A program made the position numbers and the translations under genes. Under the pieces are notes generated by a model, which searched no databases, was not told where the DNA came from, and saw nothing but the letters and a program-made list of their open reading frames with translations. This document shows, piece by piece, positions 17,534 to 25,967 of a stretch of DNA of 64,000 nucleotides (position 1 is its first letter; each line of letters begins with the position of its first letter). Source of the stretch: Methylorubrum extorquens (GTDB lineage: Bacteria; Pseudomonadota; Alphaproteobacteria; Rhizobiales; Beijerinckiaceae). Location: NCBI RefSeq assembly GCF_024169925.1, contig NZ_JALJXF010000001.1, positions 4,945,857-5,009,856 on the forward strand, in the 5' to 3' direction.

Positions 17534-18268
17534 TTACCCCTTGGTGCGCAGCGAGGAGCGCCCGCCATCGACGCCGATGACCTGCCCCGTGACGTAGCCC
17601 GCCTCCGGGCCGACGAGGAACGCGGCGAGTGCCGCGACATCCTCGGGCTCGCCGAGGCGCTGGAGCGCGTGCATCGACGCGATGCCGGAGGCCAGCGTCG
17701 CGTTGCGGGTGATGGATTCGGCGAGCGGCGTTCGCGTGAGCGAGGGGGCGACGACGTTCACCCGGATCGCGGGCGCGAGTTCCGCGGCCATCGAGAGGGC
17801 CAAGCCCTCGACCGCCCCCTTGGCCATGGCGACCGAGGCATGGTGCGAGAACCCCTGCGCGACGGCGACGGTGGAGAACAGCACCACGCCCGCGCTTGCC
17901 TCTCCCGCGCCGGCCTTGAGCGCGGGGGCCGCCGCTTGCACCGCCAGAAAGGCGCCGAGCGCGTTGATGCGGAAATCCGCCTCGATGCGTGCCGGGTCGA
18001 GCTTGGCCAAAGGCGCGAGCTGAATCGTGCCGACCGCGTAGACGAGGCCGCCGAGGCGCGGGCCCGCCTCCGAGGCGACGCGCGGGTACAGGGCCGGGTC
18101 GGTGACGTCGCCCGCGGTGAAGCCGGTCTCGCCGAGTTCGGAGGCCGCCCGTTCCAGGCGCTCCGGATCGCGGCCGACGAGGTGGAGGGCCGTGCCCCGT
18201 TCGCGCAGGGCTCGCGCCGTGGCAAGGCCGATGCCGCCGGTTCCGCCGTAGATCACCACCCGTTCCAT
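17534..18268 (-). CDS. SDR-family oxidoreductase lacking the catalytic tyrosine
   Basis: Short-chain dehydrogenase/reductase fold, 244 residues from the ATG at 18268. That start gives MERVVIYGGTGGIGLATAR, with the nucleotide-binding TGxxxGxG variant GGTGGIGLA, and has GGGGGG upstream. The NAG-like segment, RINALGAFLAVQAA and the C-terminal YVTGQVIGVDGG motif are intact. The catalytic YxxxK motif is not: the expected position reads SVAMAKGAVEGL, with valine where the tyrosine belongs and the lysine retained. The enzyme may use another residue or serve a non-redox role. It is a single gene, convergent with the bcsS-like gene. Confidence 0.85.
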   Translation of the reverse strand: MERVVIYGGTGGIGLATARALRERGTALHLVGRDPERLERAASELGETGFTAGDVTDPALYPRVASEAGPRLGGLVYAVGTIQLAPLAKLDPARIEADFRINALGAFLAVQAAAPALKAGAGEASAGVVLFSTVAVAQGFSHHASVAMAKGAVEGLALSMAAELAPAIRVNVVAPSLTRTPLAESITRNATLASGIASMHALQRLGEPEDVAALAAFLVGPEAGYVTGQVIGVDGGRSSLRTKG

Positions 18269-18434
18269 GAAGCCCCCCTGTCGGGCGGCGTCCACCCAAC
18301 GATTCCGCGCAAAGATTTCACCCATGCCTGAAATCCACTAGCTAAGGCGGAGTTGATCGGCGTGGAGCCGATCAAAGCCGCCGCCGCCCTGCGCCGAACG
18401 TCGCAGGGTCGCCAGCCACGGGACGTCTCTGCCC

Positions 18435-19301
18435 ATGAAATTCGCCTTTGCCGGCATCGACTTCCTCGGCGGCGTGTTCGACGGGCTGATTGAGGCCGGT
18501 TGGACGCCGGTGAAGCTGTTCACCCGCCCTTGCGACGGCATCTACGATCACAACGAGGTCGTGGTGGCCCAGGCCCGGCGCCACCGCATCCCGATCCAGC
18601 TCTCGCGGTTGCTGCCCGACGACATCGAGCGGCTCGCGCACGAGGACGGCCGCGACGTGGTCCTCGTCGTCTCCGGCTATCCCTGGCTCGTGCGGGGCTG
18701 GCACGGGCGGGTGCGCTACGCCCTGAACCTCCATCCCTCGCCGCTGCCGACGGGGCGGGGGCCCTACCCGCTCTTCAAGGCGGTTCTCGATGGCTACGAG
18801 AGCTGGGGCGTCACCGCCCACGTCCTCGCCGAGCAGGGCTTCGACACCGGCGACATCCTCGCCCAGGACATCTTCCCCGTCGATCGCCACGAGACCCACG
18901 AGACGCTGCTCGCCAAGTGCCAGATGGCGGCCCGCCGCCTCGCCGTCGGGCCGATCGGGAAGGATCTTGCCGAGCACTGGCGCAAGGCGGAACCGCAGGG
19001 CGACGGCTCATACTGGCCGCGGGTGAACGACGCCGACCGCACCCTCGACTTCCGCAAGGACGTCGCCGAGGTGCTGCGTCGCGTGCGCGCCTTCGGCGCG
19101 ATCGAGACCATCGCCCGTCTCGGCGACGCCCGCATCTTCGTCGCCGCCGCCGATGGCTGGCAGGAGGCCCACCGTCATGCCCCCGGCACCGTGGTGCACC
19201 GCTACCGCCGCCAGATCGTGGTGTCCGCCCGCGATGGCTATGTGCAGCTCACCCGCTGGAGCCCGGTGCCGCTCAACGAGGCCGGACAGATCGGGCGCTA
19301 G
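18435..19301 (+). CDS. Formyltransferase-family protein (methionyl-tRNA formyltransferase-like)
   Basis: A 288-residue protein of the N10-formyltetrahydrofolate-dependent formyltransferase family. The active-site residues are visible: Asn and His in LNLHPSPLPTGRGP (around residue 97) and the Asp in FDTGDILAQD (around 138). The C-terminal half resembles the small OB-like domain of Fmt, but the N-terminus MKFAFAGIDFLGGVFDGL differs from true Fmt. A role in modifying a sugar-nucleotide or another amine is possible, so no symbol is given. The mobile island begins at the base after its TAG stop codon. Confidence 0.8.
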   Translation: MKFAFAGIDFLGGVFDGLIEAGWTPVKLFTRPCDGIYDHNEVVVAQARRHRIPIQLSRLLPDDIERLAHEDGRDVVLVVSGYPWLVRGWHGRVRYALNLHPSPLPTGRGPYPLFKAVLDGYESWGVTAHVLAEQGFDTGDILAQDIFPVDRHETHETLLAKCQMAARRLAVGPIGKDLAEHWRKAEPQGDGSYWPRVNDADRTLDFRKDVAEVLRRVRAFGAIETIARLGDARIFVAAADGWQEAHRHAPGTVVHRYRRQIVVSARDGYVQLTRWSPVPLNEAGQIGR

Positions 19302-19339
19302 GGTCAAAACCCAATCAGCTTGACCGTGCGAAGGGCTGC
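19302..19339 (+). repeat. Left 38-bp terminal inverted repeat of the island
   Basis: Starts immediately after the formyltransferase-like stop codon and pairs with 22783-22820 at 34 of 38 positions. It ends 14 bases before the left end of the first IS. Confidence 0.75.
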
Positions 19340-19353
19340 TTGCGACCGATTCT

Positions 19354-20859
19354 GTTGAAAAACTCGGCTGTTGCAGCGGCATTTGCGAGGTGATTCACTG
19401 CTGTTGTGAGGCAGGGATCGACGCAGATGATGGGACCTCGGCAAGTCGAGCAGGGTGCTCTGTTCTACGAGTTCTCGCTCGACACCCACGTTCCCGCCGA
19501 CCATCTGCTGCGCTCTATCGACCGCTTCGTCGATCTCACCAGCCTGCGCCAGGAGTTGGCCCCGTTCTACGCCTCCACGGGCCGCCCCTCGGTCGATCCC
19601 GAGCTGATGATCCGTATGCTGATCATCGGCTACTGCCTCGGCATCCGCTCGGAGCGCCGGCTCTGCGACGAGGTTCACCTCAATCTCGCCTACCGCTGGT
19701 TCTGCCGCCTGGGCCTGGAGGGCCGCGTACCGGACCACTCGACCTTCTCGAAGAACCGGCACGGCCGCTTCCGCGACAGCGATCTGCTACGCCGCTTGTT
19801 CGAGCGTGTGCTCGCCCGCTGCATCGCCGAAGGGCTGGTCGGTGGCGAGGGCTTTGCCGTCGACGGCAGCCTGATCAAGGCCGACGCCAACCGACAGAAA
19901 GGGGTCGAAGGCTCTGCCGGTCTCCCGCCCGAGGCCGTGAGCCGGGCCGCTCAGGAGTATCTAGCCGTCCTCGACGAGGCCGCCTTCGGAGCCGCCACGC
20001 CCGTCCCACCCAAGTTCATCTCGCCCGCCGATCCGGCCGCTCGCTGGACCGGAGCACACGGCGGGCAAGCGTTCTTCGCCTACACGGCCAACTACTTGAT
20101 CGACCTCGACCACGCGGTCATCGTCGATGTCGAGGCGACCACCGCCATCCGGCAGGCCGAGGTCACGGCGGCCAAACGCATGATCGAGCGCTCACGCGAG
20201 CGCTTCGATCTCTATCCGGCCCGGCTGGCGGGCGACAGCGGCTACGGCTCGGCCGAGATGCTGGGCTGGCTCGTCTACGAGCAGGGCATCGAGCCGCATA
20301 TCAGCGTCTTCGATAAGTCGACCCGCACCGACGGCACCTTCTCACGCGCTGACTTCACCTACGACCAGCCCAATGACGTCTATCGCTGCCCGGCGGGCCG
20401 GATGCTGACGACGACCGGCACCTTGGTCAACGACGGGGCGACGTTGATGTATCGAGCGAGCAAGTTCGACTGCACGCCATGCCCACTGAAGGCGCGCTGT
20501 TGCCCGAACGATCCGGTGCGCAAAGTCCCGCGCTCGATCTACGAGGGAGCGCGAGACATGGCTCGCGACATCGCACGATCTGAAGAAGGCAAAACCTCAC
20601 GCCGCGAGCGGAAGAAGGTCGAGATGCTGTTTGCCCACCTCAAGCGCATCCTGAAGCTGGACCGCCTCCGGCTACGAGGACCGAACGGAGCGAAGGACGA
20701 GTTCCACCTCGCAGCCGCCGCCCAGAACCTGAGGAAGCTCGCCAAGATCATCCCGGTCCCGCAGCCGAGCCCGGCTTGACTGGGAAGGAGGCCTCAGGGC
20801 CGAGGAGAAAAGACCGCCCCTGTCCGTCGCCGATCTCGGCCGCCACCGAGTTTTTCAAC
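19354..20859 (+). mobile_element. IS1182-type insertion sequence 1
   Basis: The 1506-base element is bounded by perfect 14-base inverted ends GTTGAAAAACTCGG (19354-19367) and its complement (20846-20859). Similarity continues weakly outward (CGATT), so the true ends may lie up to about ten bases further. One transposase gene fills the element on the plus strand. Confidence 0.8.
19427..20779 (+). CDS. IS1182 family transposase (IS 1)
   Basis: DDE transposase of 450 residues. The start MMGPRQVEQGALFYEFSL is standard for this IS branch; the GTG at 19406 is an alternative. Visible regions are the N-terminal DUF772-like segment (HLLRSIDRFVDLTSLR through LAYRWFCRLGLEGRVPDHSTFSKNRHGR), the DDE domain with FAVDGSLIKADAN and LAGDSGYGSAEMLGWL, a zinc-ribbon-like CTPCPLKARCCPND, and the C-terminal KKVEMLFAHLKRILKL glutamate region. 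No stop or frameshift interrupts it, so the element could be active. It has no similarity in detail to the transposase at 21281-22717. Confidence 0.93.
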   Translation: MMGPRQVEQGALFYEFSLDTHVPADHLLRSIDRFVDLTSLRQELAPFYASTGRPSVDPELMIRMLIIGYCLGIRSERRLCDEVHLNLAYRWFCRLGLEGRVPDHSTFSKNRHGRFRDSDLLRRLFERVLARCIAEGLVGGEGFAVDGSLIKADANRQKGVEGSAGLPPEAVSRAAQEYLAVLDEAAFGAATPVPPKFISPADPAARWTGAHGGQAFFAYTANYLIDLDHAVIVDVEATTAIRQAEVTAAKRMIERSRERFDLYPARLAGDSGYGSAEMLGWLVYEQGIEPHISVFDKSTRTDGTFSRADFTYDQPNDVYRCPAGRMLTTTGTLVNDGATLMYRASKFDCTPCPLKARCCPNDPVRKVPRSIYEGARDMARDIARSEEGKTSRRERKKVEMLFAHLKRILKLDRLRLRGPNGAKDEFHLAAAAQNLRKLAKIIPVPQPSPA

Positions 20860-20879
20860 GAAATCGACCCTTTACAGAC

Positions 20880-21182
20880 ATGCAAGCACCCAGAGACGAT
20901 CAGATGTCAGAGGCACCACGGATTGACGATAGCAATGTCTGGACTATCATAAAAACCATACACGACGAAGCCTCTCAATCTCGCTTGCTTATCGAGACGA
21001 GGGAGGAACCGAAGATTTTTAGATATTCGCTAGAACAGTATTATGTTCCAGCAAGTGAAGATGATGGTTTCTGGCCGAACGGCTTTTGGCAATGCAACTT
21101 TGAGTCCGGACTATTTTCCAATGCTCAAGACGCAGAACGTGAAGCCCAGATTTCATGGGCGGCCCACCGAACTCGCGATTGA
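20880..21182 (+). CDS. Hypothetical protein, AT-rich gene trapped between two ISs
   Basis: A 100-codon open frame that I do not recognise. It is soluble and acidic, rich in aromatic residues in the middle (YYVPASEDDGFWPNGFWQCNFESGLF), with a helical end ISWAAHRTRD and no signal or membrane segment. Base composition is about 45 percent GC over much of it against roughly 68 percent around, so it was probably acquired recently. It starts only 20 bases after the right end of IS 1. The IS may have cut off its promoter or part of its N-terminus; an internal ATG at 20904 is also possible. Confidence 0.55.
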   Translation: MQAPRDDQMSEAPRIDDSNVWTIIKTIHDEASQSRLLIETREEPKIFRYSLEQYYVPASEDDGFWPNGFWQCNFESGLFSNAQDAEREAQISWAAHRTRD

Positions 21183-21210
21183 TGCTACTTTTCAGGGTCT
21201 GCTTTCCACC

Positions 21211-22774
21211 GAGGCTGTGTGAGAACGCGGTTGGGTGTGTCGGCGCGGATTGGTGACGGGGTGCGAGGTGCCGCGTGCCCTCACGCCCGCAGGGCGGTGA
21301 GGAGAGGCCCGGTTCCGAGGATCGCCATGACCCGCTTCAGATTGTAGGCCAGGACCTGCAGGCTCATCTCGGTGGCCACGTTTCTCAACCGTCGCATCCG
21401 GAAGTGCGTCGCCCCCATCCAGCCTTTGAGCGTCCCGAACACGTGCTCGACCGTCTGGCGCCGCGTGCGCATCGCATGAGGATCCGCGTCGAGCCGGCGC
21501 TGTACGGCTTCCAAGACAGCCTCGTGCTCCCACCGCGTCACCCGCCGCTCCTTGGCCGGCGTGCAGCGTGCCTTGATCGCGCAGTCGTGGCAGGCCGTCG
21601 TCCAGTAGCGGCGTAGCGTCAGTCCGCCCTCCACGTTCGTGTAACGGTACGAGAGCCGCTCGCCGGCCGGACACCGGTAGGCGTCCGCCTCTGGCTCGTA
21701 GACGAAGTCTTGTTTGCCGAAGCGCCCCTCCGCCTTGGCGCCCGAGGTCAGCGGCTTGGGCAGCGTCACCGCGATGCCGGCCTGCTCGCAGGCCAGGATC
21801 TCCTCGCCCGAGAAGTAGCCCCGGTCGGCCAGCACGCTGAGCCCTTCATGCCCGGTCGCCACCTGGCCCTGGCGGCTCATGTGCGCCAGCTGGGTGCGGT
21901 CGTGCCCGACGTTGGTCACCTCATGCGCGACGATCAGATGATGCTCGGTGTCGACGACCGCCTGCACGTTATAGCCGACCATCCCCGTGCCCTTACCGCT
22001 CGTGGCCATCGCCCGCGCGTCCGGGTCTGTCAGCGAGATCTGCCGGTCGGGGGCAGCCTCGACGAGCGTCTCCATCGCCTGCAACTCGCGCATTCGCGTC
22101 CGCAGGGCGTCCAGACGCTCGGCGATGCGCACCTTGCGCACGCGCGCGACCTCGTCTTCCTGGCGGTCGGCGGTGTCGAGGGCGGCGAGATAGCGTGCGA
22201 TGCTCGCCTCGACCTGCTCGATGCGGCGCCGGACCGCGGCTGGGGTGAAGTTGCGATCACGGGCGTTCACCGCTTTGAAGCGGCTGCCGTCCAGCGCCAC
22301 GACACCACCGGCCAGGAGGCCGAGTTGGCGACACAGCACCACGAACTGGCGGCAGGCGGCTTGGATCGCAGGACCGTTGTCGCGCCGGAAGTCGGCGATG
22401 GTCTTGAAGTCTGGGGCGAGGCGGCCGGTCAGCCACATCAGCTCGACGTTGCGGCCGGCCTCGCGCTCCAGGCGGCGGCTGGAGGCGACTTGGTGGAGAT
22501 AGCCGTAGAGGTAGATCTTCAGCAGTGTCGCGGGATGGTAGCCGGGCCGGCCCGTCGTGGCCGGCACCACGCCGTCAAAACCCAGAGCCGCGAGATCGAG
22601 TTCGTCGACGAATGCATCGACGACGCGCACCGGATTGTCCTCGGATACGTAATCGTCCAGCCGGTTCGGCAGAAGCGTGACTTGATGGCGATCAGCACCA
22701 CAAACAAAACGCGCCATAGCCGCCTCCGCCGTCCCGCAGAGACTATCAGAACAGCAGCGTTTTCACACAGCCTC
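21211..22774 (-). mobile_element. IS1182-type insertion sequence 2
   Basis: The 1564-base element has inverted ends GAGGCTGTGTGAGAACGC (21211-21228) and a complement at 22757-22774 matching at 17 of 18 positions. A direct repeat CACC flanks it on both sides (21207-21210 and 22775-22778), which fits a 4-base target duplication. It carries one transposase gene on the minus strand. Confidence 0.82.
21281..22717 (-). CDS. IS1182 family transposase (IS 2)
   Basis: DDE transposase of 478 residues on the minus strand. Family landmarks are the N-terminus MARFVCGADRHQVTLLPNRL, GYHPATLLKIYLYGYLHQVASSRRLE, LAPDFKTIADFRRDN, the catalytic VVALDGSRFKAVN and VLADRGYFSGEEIL segments, the cysteine cluster CHDCAIKARCTP, and RRQTVEHVFGTLKGWMG containing the final glutamate. 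A 60-residue alpha-helical, charged region near 165-220 separates the first Asp from the second, as in this branch. The frame is complete. Confidence 0.93.
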   Translation of the reverse strand: MARFVCGADRHQVTLLPNRLDDYVSEDNPVRVVDAFVDELDLAALGFDGVVPATTGRPGYHPATLLKIYLYGYLHQVASSRRLEREAGRNVELMWLTGRLAPDFKTIADFRRDNGPAIQAACRQFVVLCRQLGLLAGGVVALDGSRFKAVNARDRNFTPAAVRRRIEQVEASIARYLAALDTADRQEDEVARVRKVRIAERLDALRTRMRELQAMETLVEAAPDRQISLTDPDARAMATSGKGTGMVGYNVQAVVDTEHHLIVAHEVTNVGHDRTQLAHMSRQGQVATGHEGLSVLADRGYFSGEEILACEQAGIAVTLPKPLTSGAKAEGRFGKQDFVYEPEADAYRCPAGERLSYRYTNVEGGLTLRRYWTTACHDCAIKARCTPAKERRVTRWEHEAVLEAVQRRLDADPHAMRTRRQTVEHVFGTLKGWMGATHFRMRRLRNVATEMSLQVLAYNLKRVMAILGTGPLLTALRA

Positions 22775-22782
22775 CACCCTCA

Positions 22783-22820
22783 GCTGCCCTTCCCACGGTC
22801 AACCTGATTGGGTTTTGCCC
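22783..22820 (-). repeat. Right 38-bp terminal inverted repeat of the island
   Basis: Reverse complement of 19302-19339 with four mismatches. It lies eight bases beyond the end of IS 2 and abuts the terminator-like palindrome at 22821. Confidence 0.75.
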
Positions 22821-22863
22821 CGAGAGCATCGTCCTAGATATCGGATCCAGGACGATGCTCTCG
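22821..22863 (+). terminator. Rho-independent terminator, probably of the formyltransferase-like gene
   Basis: Perfect 15-base arms CGAGAGCATCGTCCT and AGGACGATGCTCTCG enclose a 13-base loop and are followed on the plus strand by CCTTTTGTTTTT. This is the best terminator in the window. No plus-strand gene now precedes it directly. It very likely belonged to the gene ending at 19301, before the island inserted between stop codon and terminator. Confidence 0.75.
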
Positions 22864-22875
22864 CCTTTTGTTTTT

Positions 22876-22921
22876 GCATCATCTTCTTCAGAAAGCCGGT
22901 GGCCACCTTTCGGGACGATGC
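22876..22921. repeat. Dispersed palindromic intergenic repeat, copy 3 (inverted)
   Basis: A 46-base copy inverted relative to copy 1: GCATCATCTTCTTCAGAAAG through TTTCGGGACGATGC. It is the best-preserved copy and defines the family with 1958-2003 and 17482-17522. Confidence 0.75.
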
Positions 22922-22929
22922 TCCAGCCA

Positions 22930-23100
22930 ATGCCGCCGATGCGCCGTAAGGGCGATCTCCCTCAAAAGATCTGCGCCCAGTGCGGCCGCCCCTTCGCGTG
23001 GCGCAAGAAGTGGGAGCGGGTCTGGGACGAGGTGCGCTACTGCTCCGACCGCTGCCGGACGGAGGCGAAGCGCGAGGCGCGCAAAGAGCCGAAGACTTAG
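22930..23100 (+). CDS. DUF2256 domain-containing small protein
   Basis: A 56-residue protein that is almost entirely one DUF2256 domain: [20 protein letters not shown] followed by [12 protein letters not shown]. The four cysteines in CxxC and CxxxC pairs suggest a small zinc ribbon; the function is unknown. The frame stays open upstream across the repeat at 22876, but that part is not protein-like. ATG 22930 or 22939 is the likely start. The stop overlaps the converging nucleotidyltransferase gene by four bases. Confidence 0.8.
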   Translation: MPPMRRKGDLPQKICAQCGRPFAWRKKWERVWDEVRYCSDRCRTEAKREARKEPKT

Positions 23101-23676
23101 TCCCCCAGGGCCTCCGGGGTGTCGACGTCGAAGATCACCGCCGGATCGGCCGGCAGTTCCAGCACGTCGCTGCGCCGCTTCAGGATCGGCCCGGCACCGT
23201 TGTCGCCGGTCAGTGCGGCGAGGTCGGCACCGAGGCGGTCAAGGTCGAGCAGAACCGGGTTGCCCCGGCGCCCCTCGCTCACCGGCACCACGGCGGAGGG
23301 ACGCGGCGTCGCGCCGGCATAGGCCGCGATCAGCGCATCGATATGCGCCGGCCCGATCCGCGGCATGTCGCCGAGCACCACCACCGCCGCCTCGGTGTCC
23401 GGCGGCAGGGCGGCCAGCCCGAGCCGCAGCGAGGTCGAGAGGCCGGCGGCGGGGGCAGGGTTCTCGATGAGCCTCAGGTCCAGGCCGGCGAGCGCAGCCC
23501 TCACCGCCGCGGCATGCGCGCCGAGCACCGCGACGACGGGGCCGGCGCGCGAGGCCAGGGCGGCTTCGGCGGCGCGGCGCACCATCGGGCGGCCGGCATA
23601 GGGCGCGAGCATCTTTGCGCCCCCCCCGAAGCGGGAGCCGAGGCCGGCGGCGAGGATCACCGCGCCGATGCGCGGC

Positions 23677-23690
<14 letters not shown>
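23097..23690 (-). CDS. MobA-like nucleotidyltransferase (probable molybdenum cofactor cytidylyltransferase)
   Basis: A 197-residue GT-A-fold enzyme. The nucleotide-binding loop [15 protein letters not shown] lies at residues 14-28, [18 protein letters not shown] contains the metal-binding aspartate, and RRGNPVLLD is the conserved segment of the MocA branch. Such enzymes add CMP or GMP to molybdopterin for xanthine-dehydrogenase or CO-dehydrogenase type hydroxylases. It is the last gene of a four-gene minus-strand operon with two XdhC-type genes and overlaps the upstream gene by 14 bases. That context supports the CTP-type (MocA) reading. Confidence 0.85.
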
Positions 23691-24687
<997 letters not shown>

Positions 24688-24691
24688 GGGT

Positions 24692-25408
24692 TCAGCGTCC
24701 CGCCGCCGCGTCGGGGGCTTTGATGCGATCCTGGCGCAGGGTCGCGACGACCTGGGCGAGGATCGACAGCGCGATCTCGGCGGGCGAGACGGCGCCGATG
24801 TCGAGCCCGATCGGCGCGTGGATCCGGCCGATTACCGCCGCGTCGAACCCCGCTTCCTTCAACCTCTCGATGCGCCGGGCATGGGTCTTTCGCGAGCCCA
24901 GCGCGCCGATATAGGCGCAGTCCGCCCGCAGGGCCGCGACGAGGGCGGGATCGTCGATCTTGGGATCGTGGGTCAGCGCGGCCAACGCCGTGTAGGCGTC
25001 GAGCGGCCCGATCTCTTCGAGTGCCTTGTCCGGCCATTCGGCGATCAGCCGCACGCCGGGAAACCGCTCCGGGCTGGCGAAGGCCGTGCGCGGATCAATC
25101 ACCGTGAGATCGAGGCCGAGCTGGCTCGCAAGCGGTACCAGCGCCTGGGAGATGTGCACGGCGCCGACGACGACGAAGCGCACCGGCGGCGCGTGGACGG
25201 CGACGAAGACCGGGCGCCCGTCCGGCCCCTCGCCGAGGCCGCTGCGCCCGCTGCGCAGGCGTTCGCGCAGGAGGGGCCCAAGCGGGTCGGCGTCGATCTC
25301 GGCGGCGCGCACGAGGCGCTGGCCGCCGTCCTCGGGATCGGTGACGATCAGGACCGGGCGGCGCGCCGCGCGCTCCGCGTTGAGGGCCGACAGGGTGTCG
25401 AGGCGCAT
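24692..25408 (-). CDS. XdhC-family protein, Rossmann-like C-terminal half
   Basis: XdhC proteins bind molybdenum cofactor, help its sulfuration and insert it into xanthine-dehydrogenase-family hydroxylases. This 238-residue protein carries mainly the C-terminal XdhC Rossmann domain: FVVVGAVHISQALVPLASQLGLDLTVIDPR, ALTHDPKIDDPALVAAL, YIGALGSRKTHARRIERL and IGLDIGAVSPAEIALSILAQVVA. The usual N-terminal half with its cysteines is a separate gene just upstream. ATG 25408 is preferred over an upstream in-frame start at 25471. Confidence 0.87.
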   Translation of the reverse strand: MRLDTLSALNAERAARRPVLIVTDPEDGGQRLVRAAEIDADPLGPLLRERLRSGRSGLGEGPDGRPVFVAVHAPPVRFVVVGAVHISQALVPLASQLGLDLTVIDPRTAFASPERFPGVRLIAEWPDKALEEIGPLDAYTALAALTHDPKIDDPALVAALRADCAYIGALGSRKTHARRIERLKEAGFDAAVIGRIHAPIGLDIGAVSPAEIALSILAQVVATLRQDRIKAPDAAAGR

Positions 25409-25475
25409 GGAATGGGTCGCTCGATGCGAGACGGGCCGCCGCCCGCGATGGGAGCGGCGGAGGTTTGACAAAAAA

Positions 25476-25799
25476 TCAGTCGATGCGTTCGACGAAGACG
25501 CGGATGCGGCCGCCGCAGGAGAGGCCGGCCCGCCACGCGGTCTCGTCGGCGACGCCGAATTCCAGGGTGCGGGCGCGCCCGTCCTCGATCACATCGAGGG
25601 CCTCGGTGATGACCTCGCCCTCGACACAGCCGCCGGAGACCGAGCCGAGGAAGCGGCTGTCGCCGTCGATGACGAGATGGCTGCCGACCGGGCGGGGCGC
25701 CGAGCCCCAGGTCTGGATCACGGTGGCGAGCGCGACCGCGCGCCCCTCGCGCCGCCAGCCCTCGGCGGCGCGCAGGATGTCGTCCTCGGTGGAGAGCAT
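25476..25799 (-). CDS. XdhC/CoxI-type N-terminal half protein
   Basis: A 107-residue protein matching the N-terminal XdhC_CoxI domain: VALATVIQTWGSAPRPVGSHLVI, SVSGGCVEGEVITEAL and GLSCGGRIRVFVE near the end. Cysteines in SGGCVEG and LSCGG are the conserved pair. With the next gene it makes up a complete XdhC split in two. This is the first gene of the minus-strand operon; the ATG at 25799 is chosen over one 17 codons upstream. The target hydroxylase is not in this window. Confidence 0.87.
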   Translation of the reverse strand: MLSTEDDILRAAEGWRREGRAVALATVIQTWGSAPRPVGSHLVIDGDSRFLGSVSGGCVEGEVITEALDVIEDGRARTLEFGVADETAWRAGLSCGGRIRVFVERID

Positions 25800-25967
25800 G
25801 GGGTTCACGTCCTGATATGCCGGTTCCGCCGCCCCCGACCGTCCCGTCACGAGAGAGGTAGGCGTGCCGGCCCGTTCCGCAATGCGGCCAACGGTGGCGC
25901 TTGCAACGCCATCGGGCGGACTTCATCAAGGTCGGCGGATTTTCCGGCGGCCGGACGGGAGCTTGGT

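Larger units (their letters stand above)
19302..22820. mobile_element. Nested mobile island with 38-bp terminal inverted repeats
   Basis: The 3.5-kb block is bounded by inverted repeats 19302-19339 and 22783-22820, which match at 34 of 38 positions; both contain CAAAACCCAATCAG and TTGACCGTG. Inside lie two complete, different IS1182-type elements in opposite orientation, and between them a 100-codon AT-richer gene. Subtracting both ISs leaves about 445 bases, so the outer element is small and carries no transposase of its own now. I did not find a clear target duplication around the outer ends. Confidence 0.7.
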
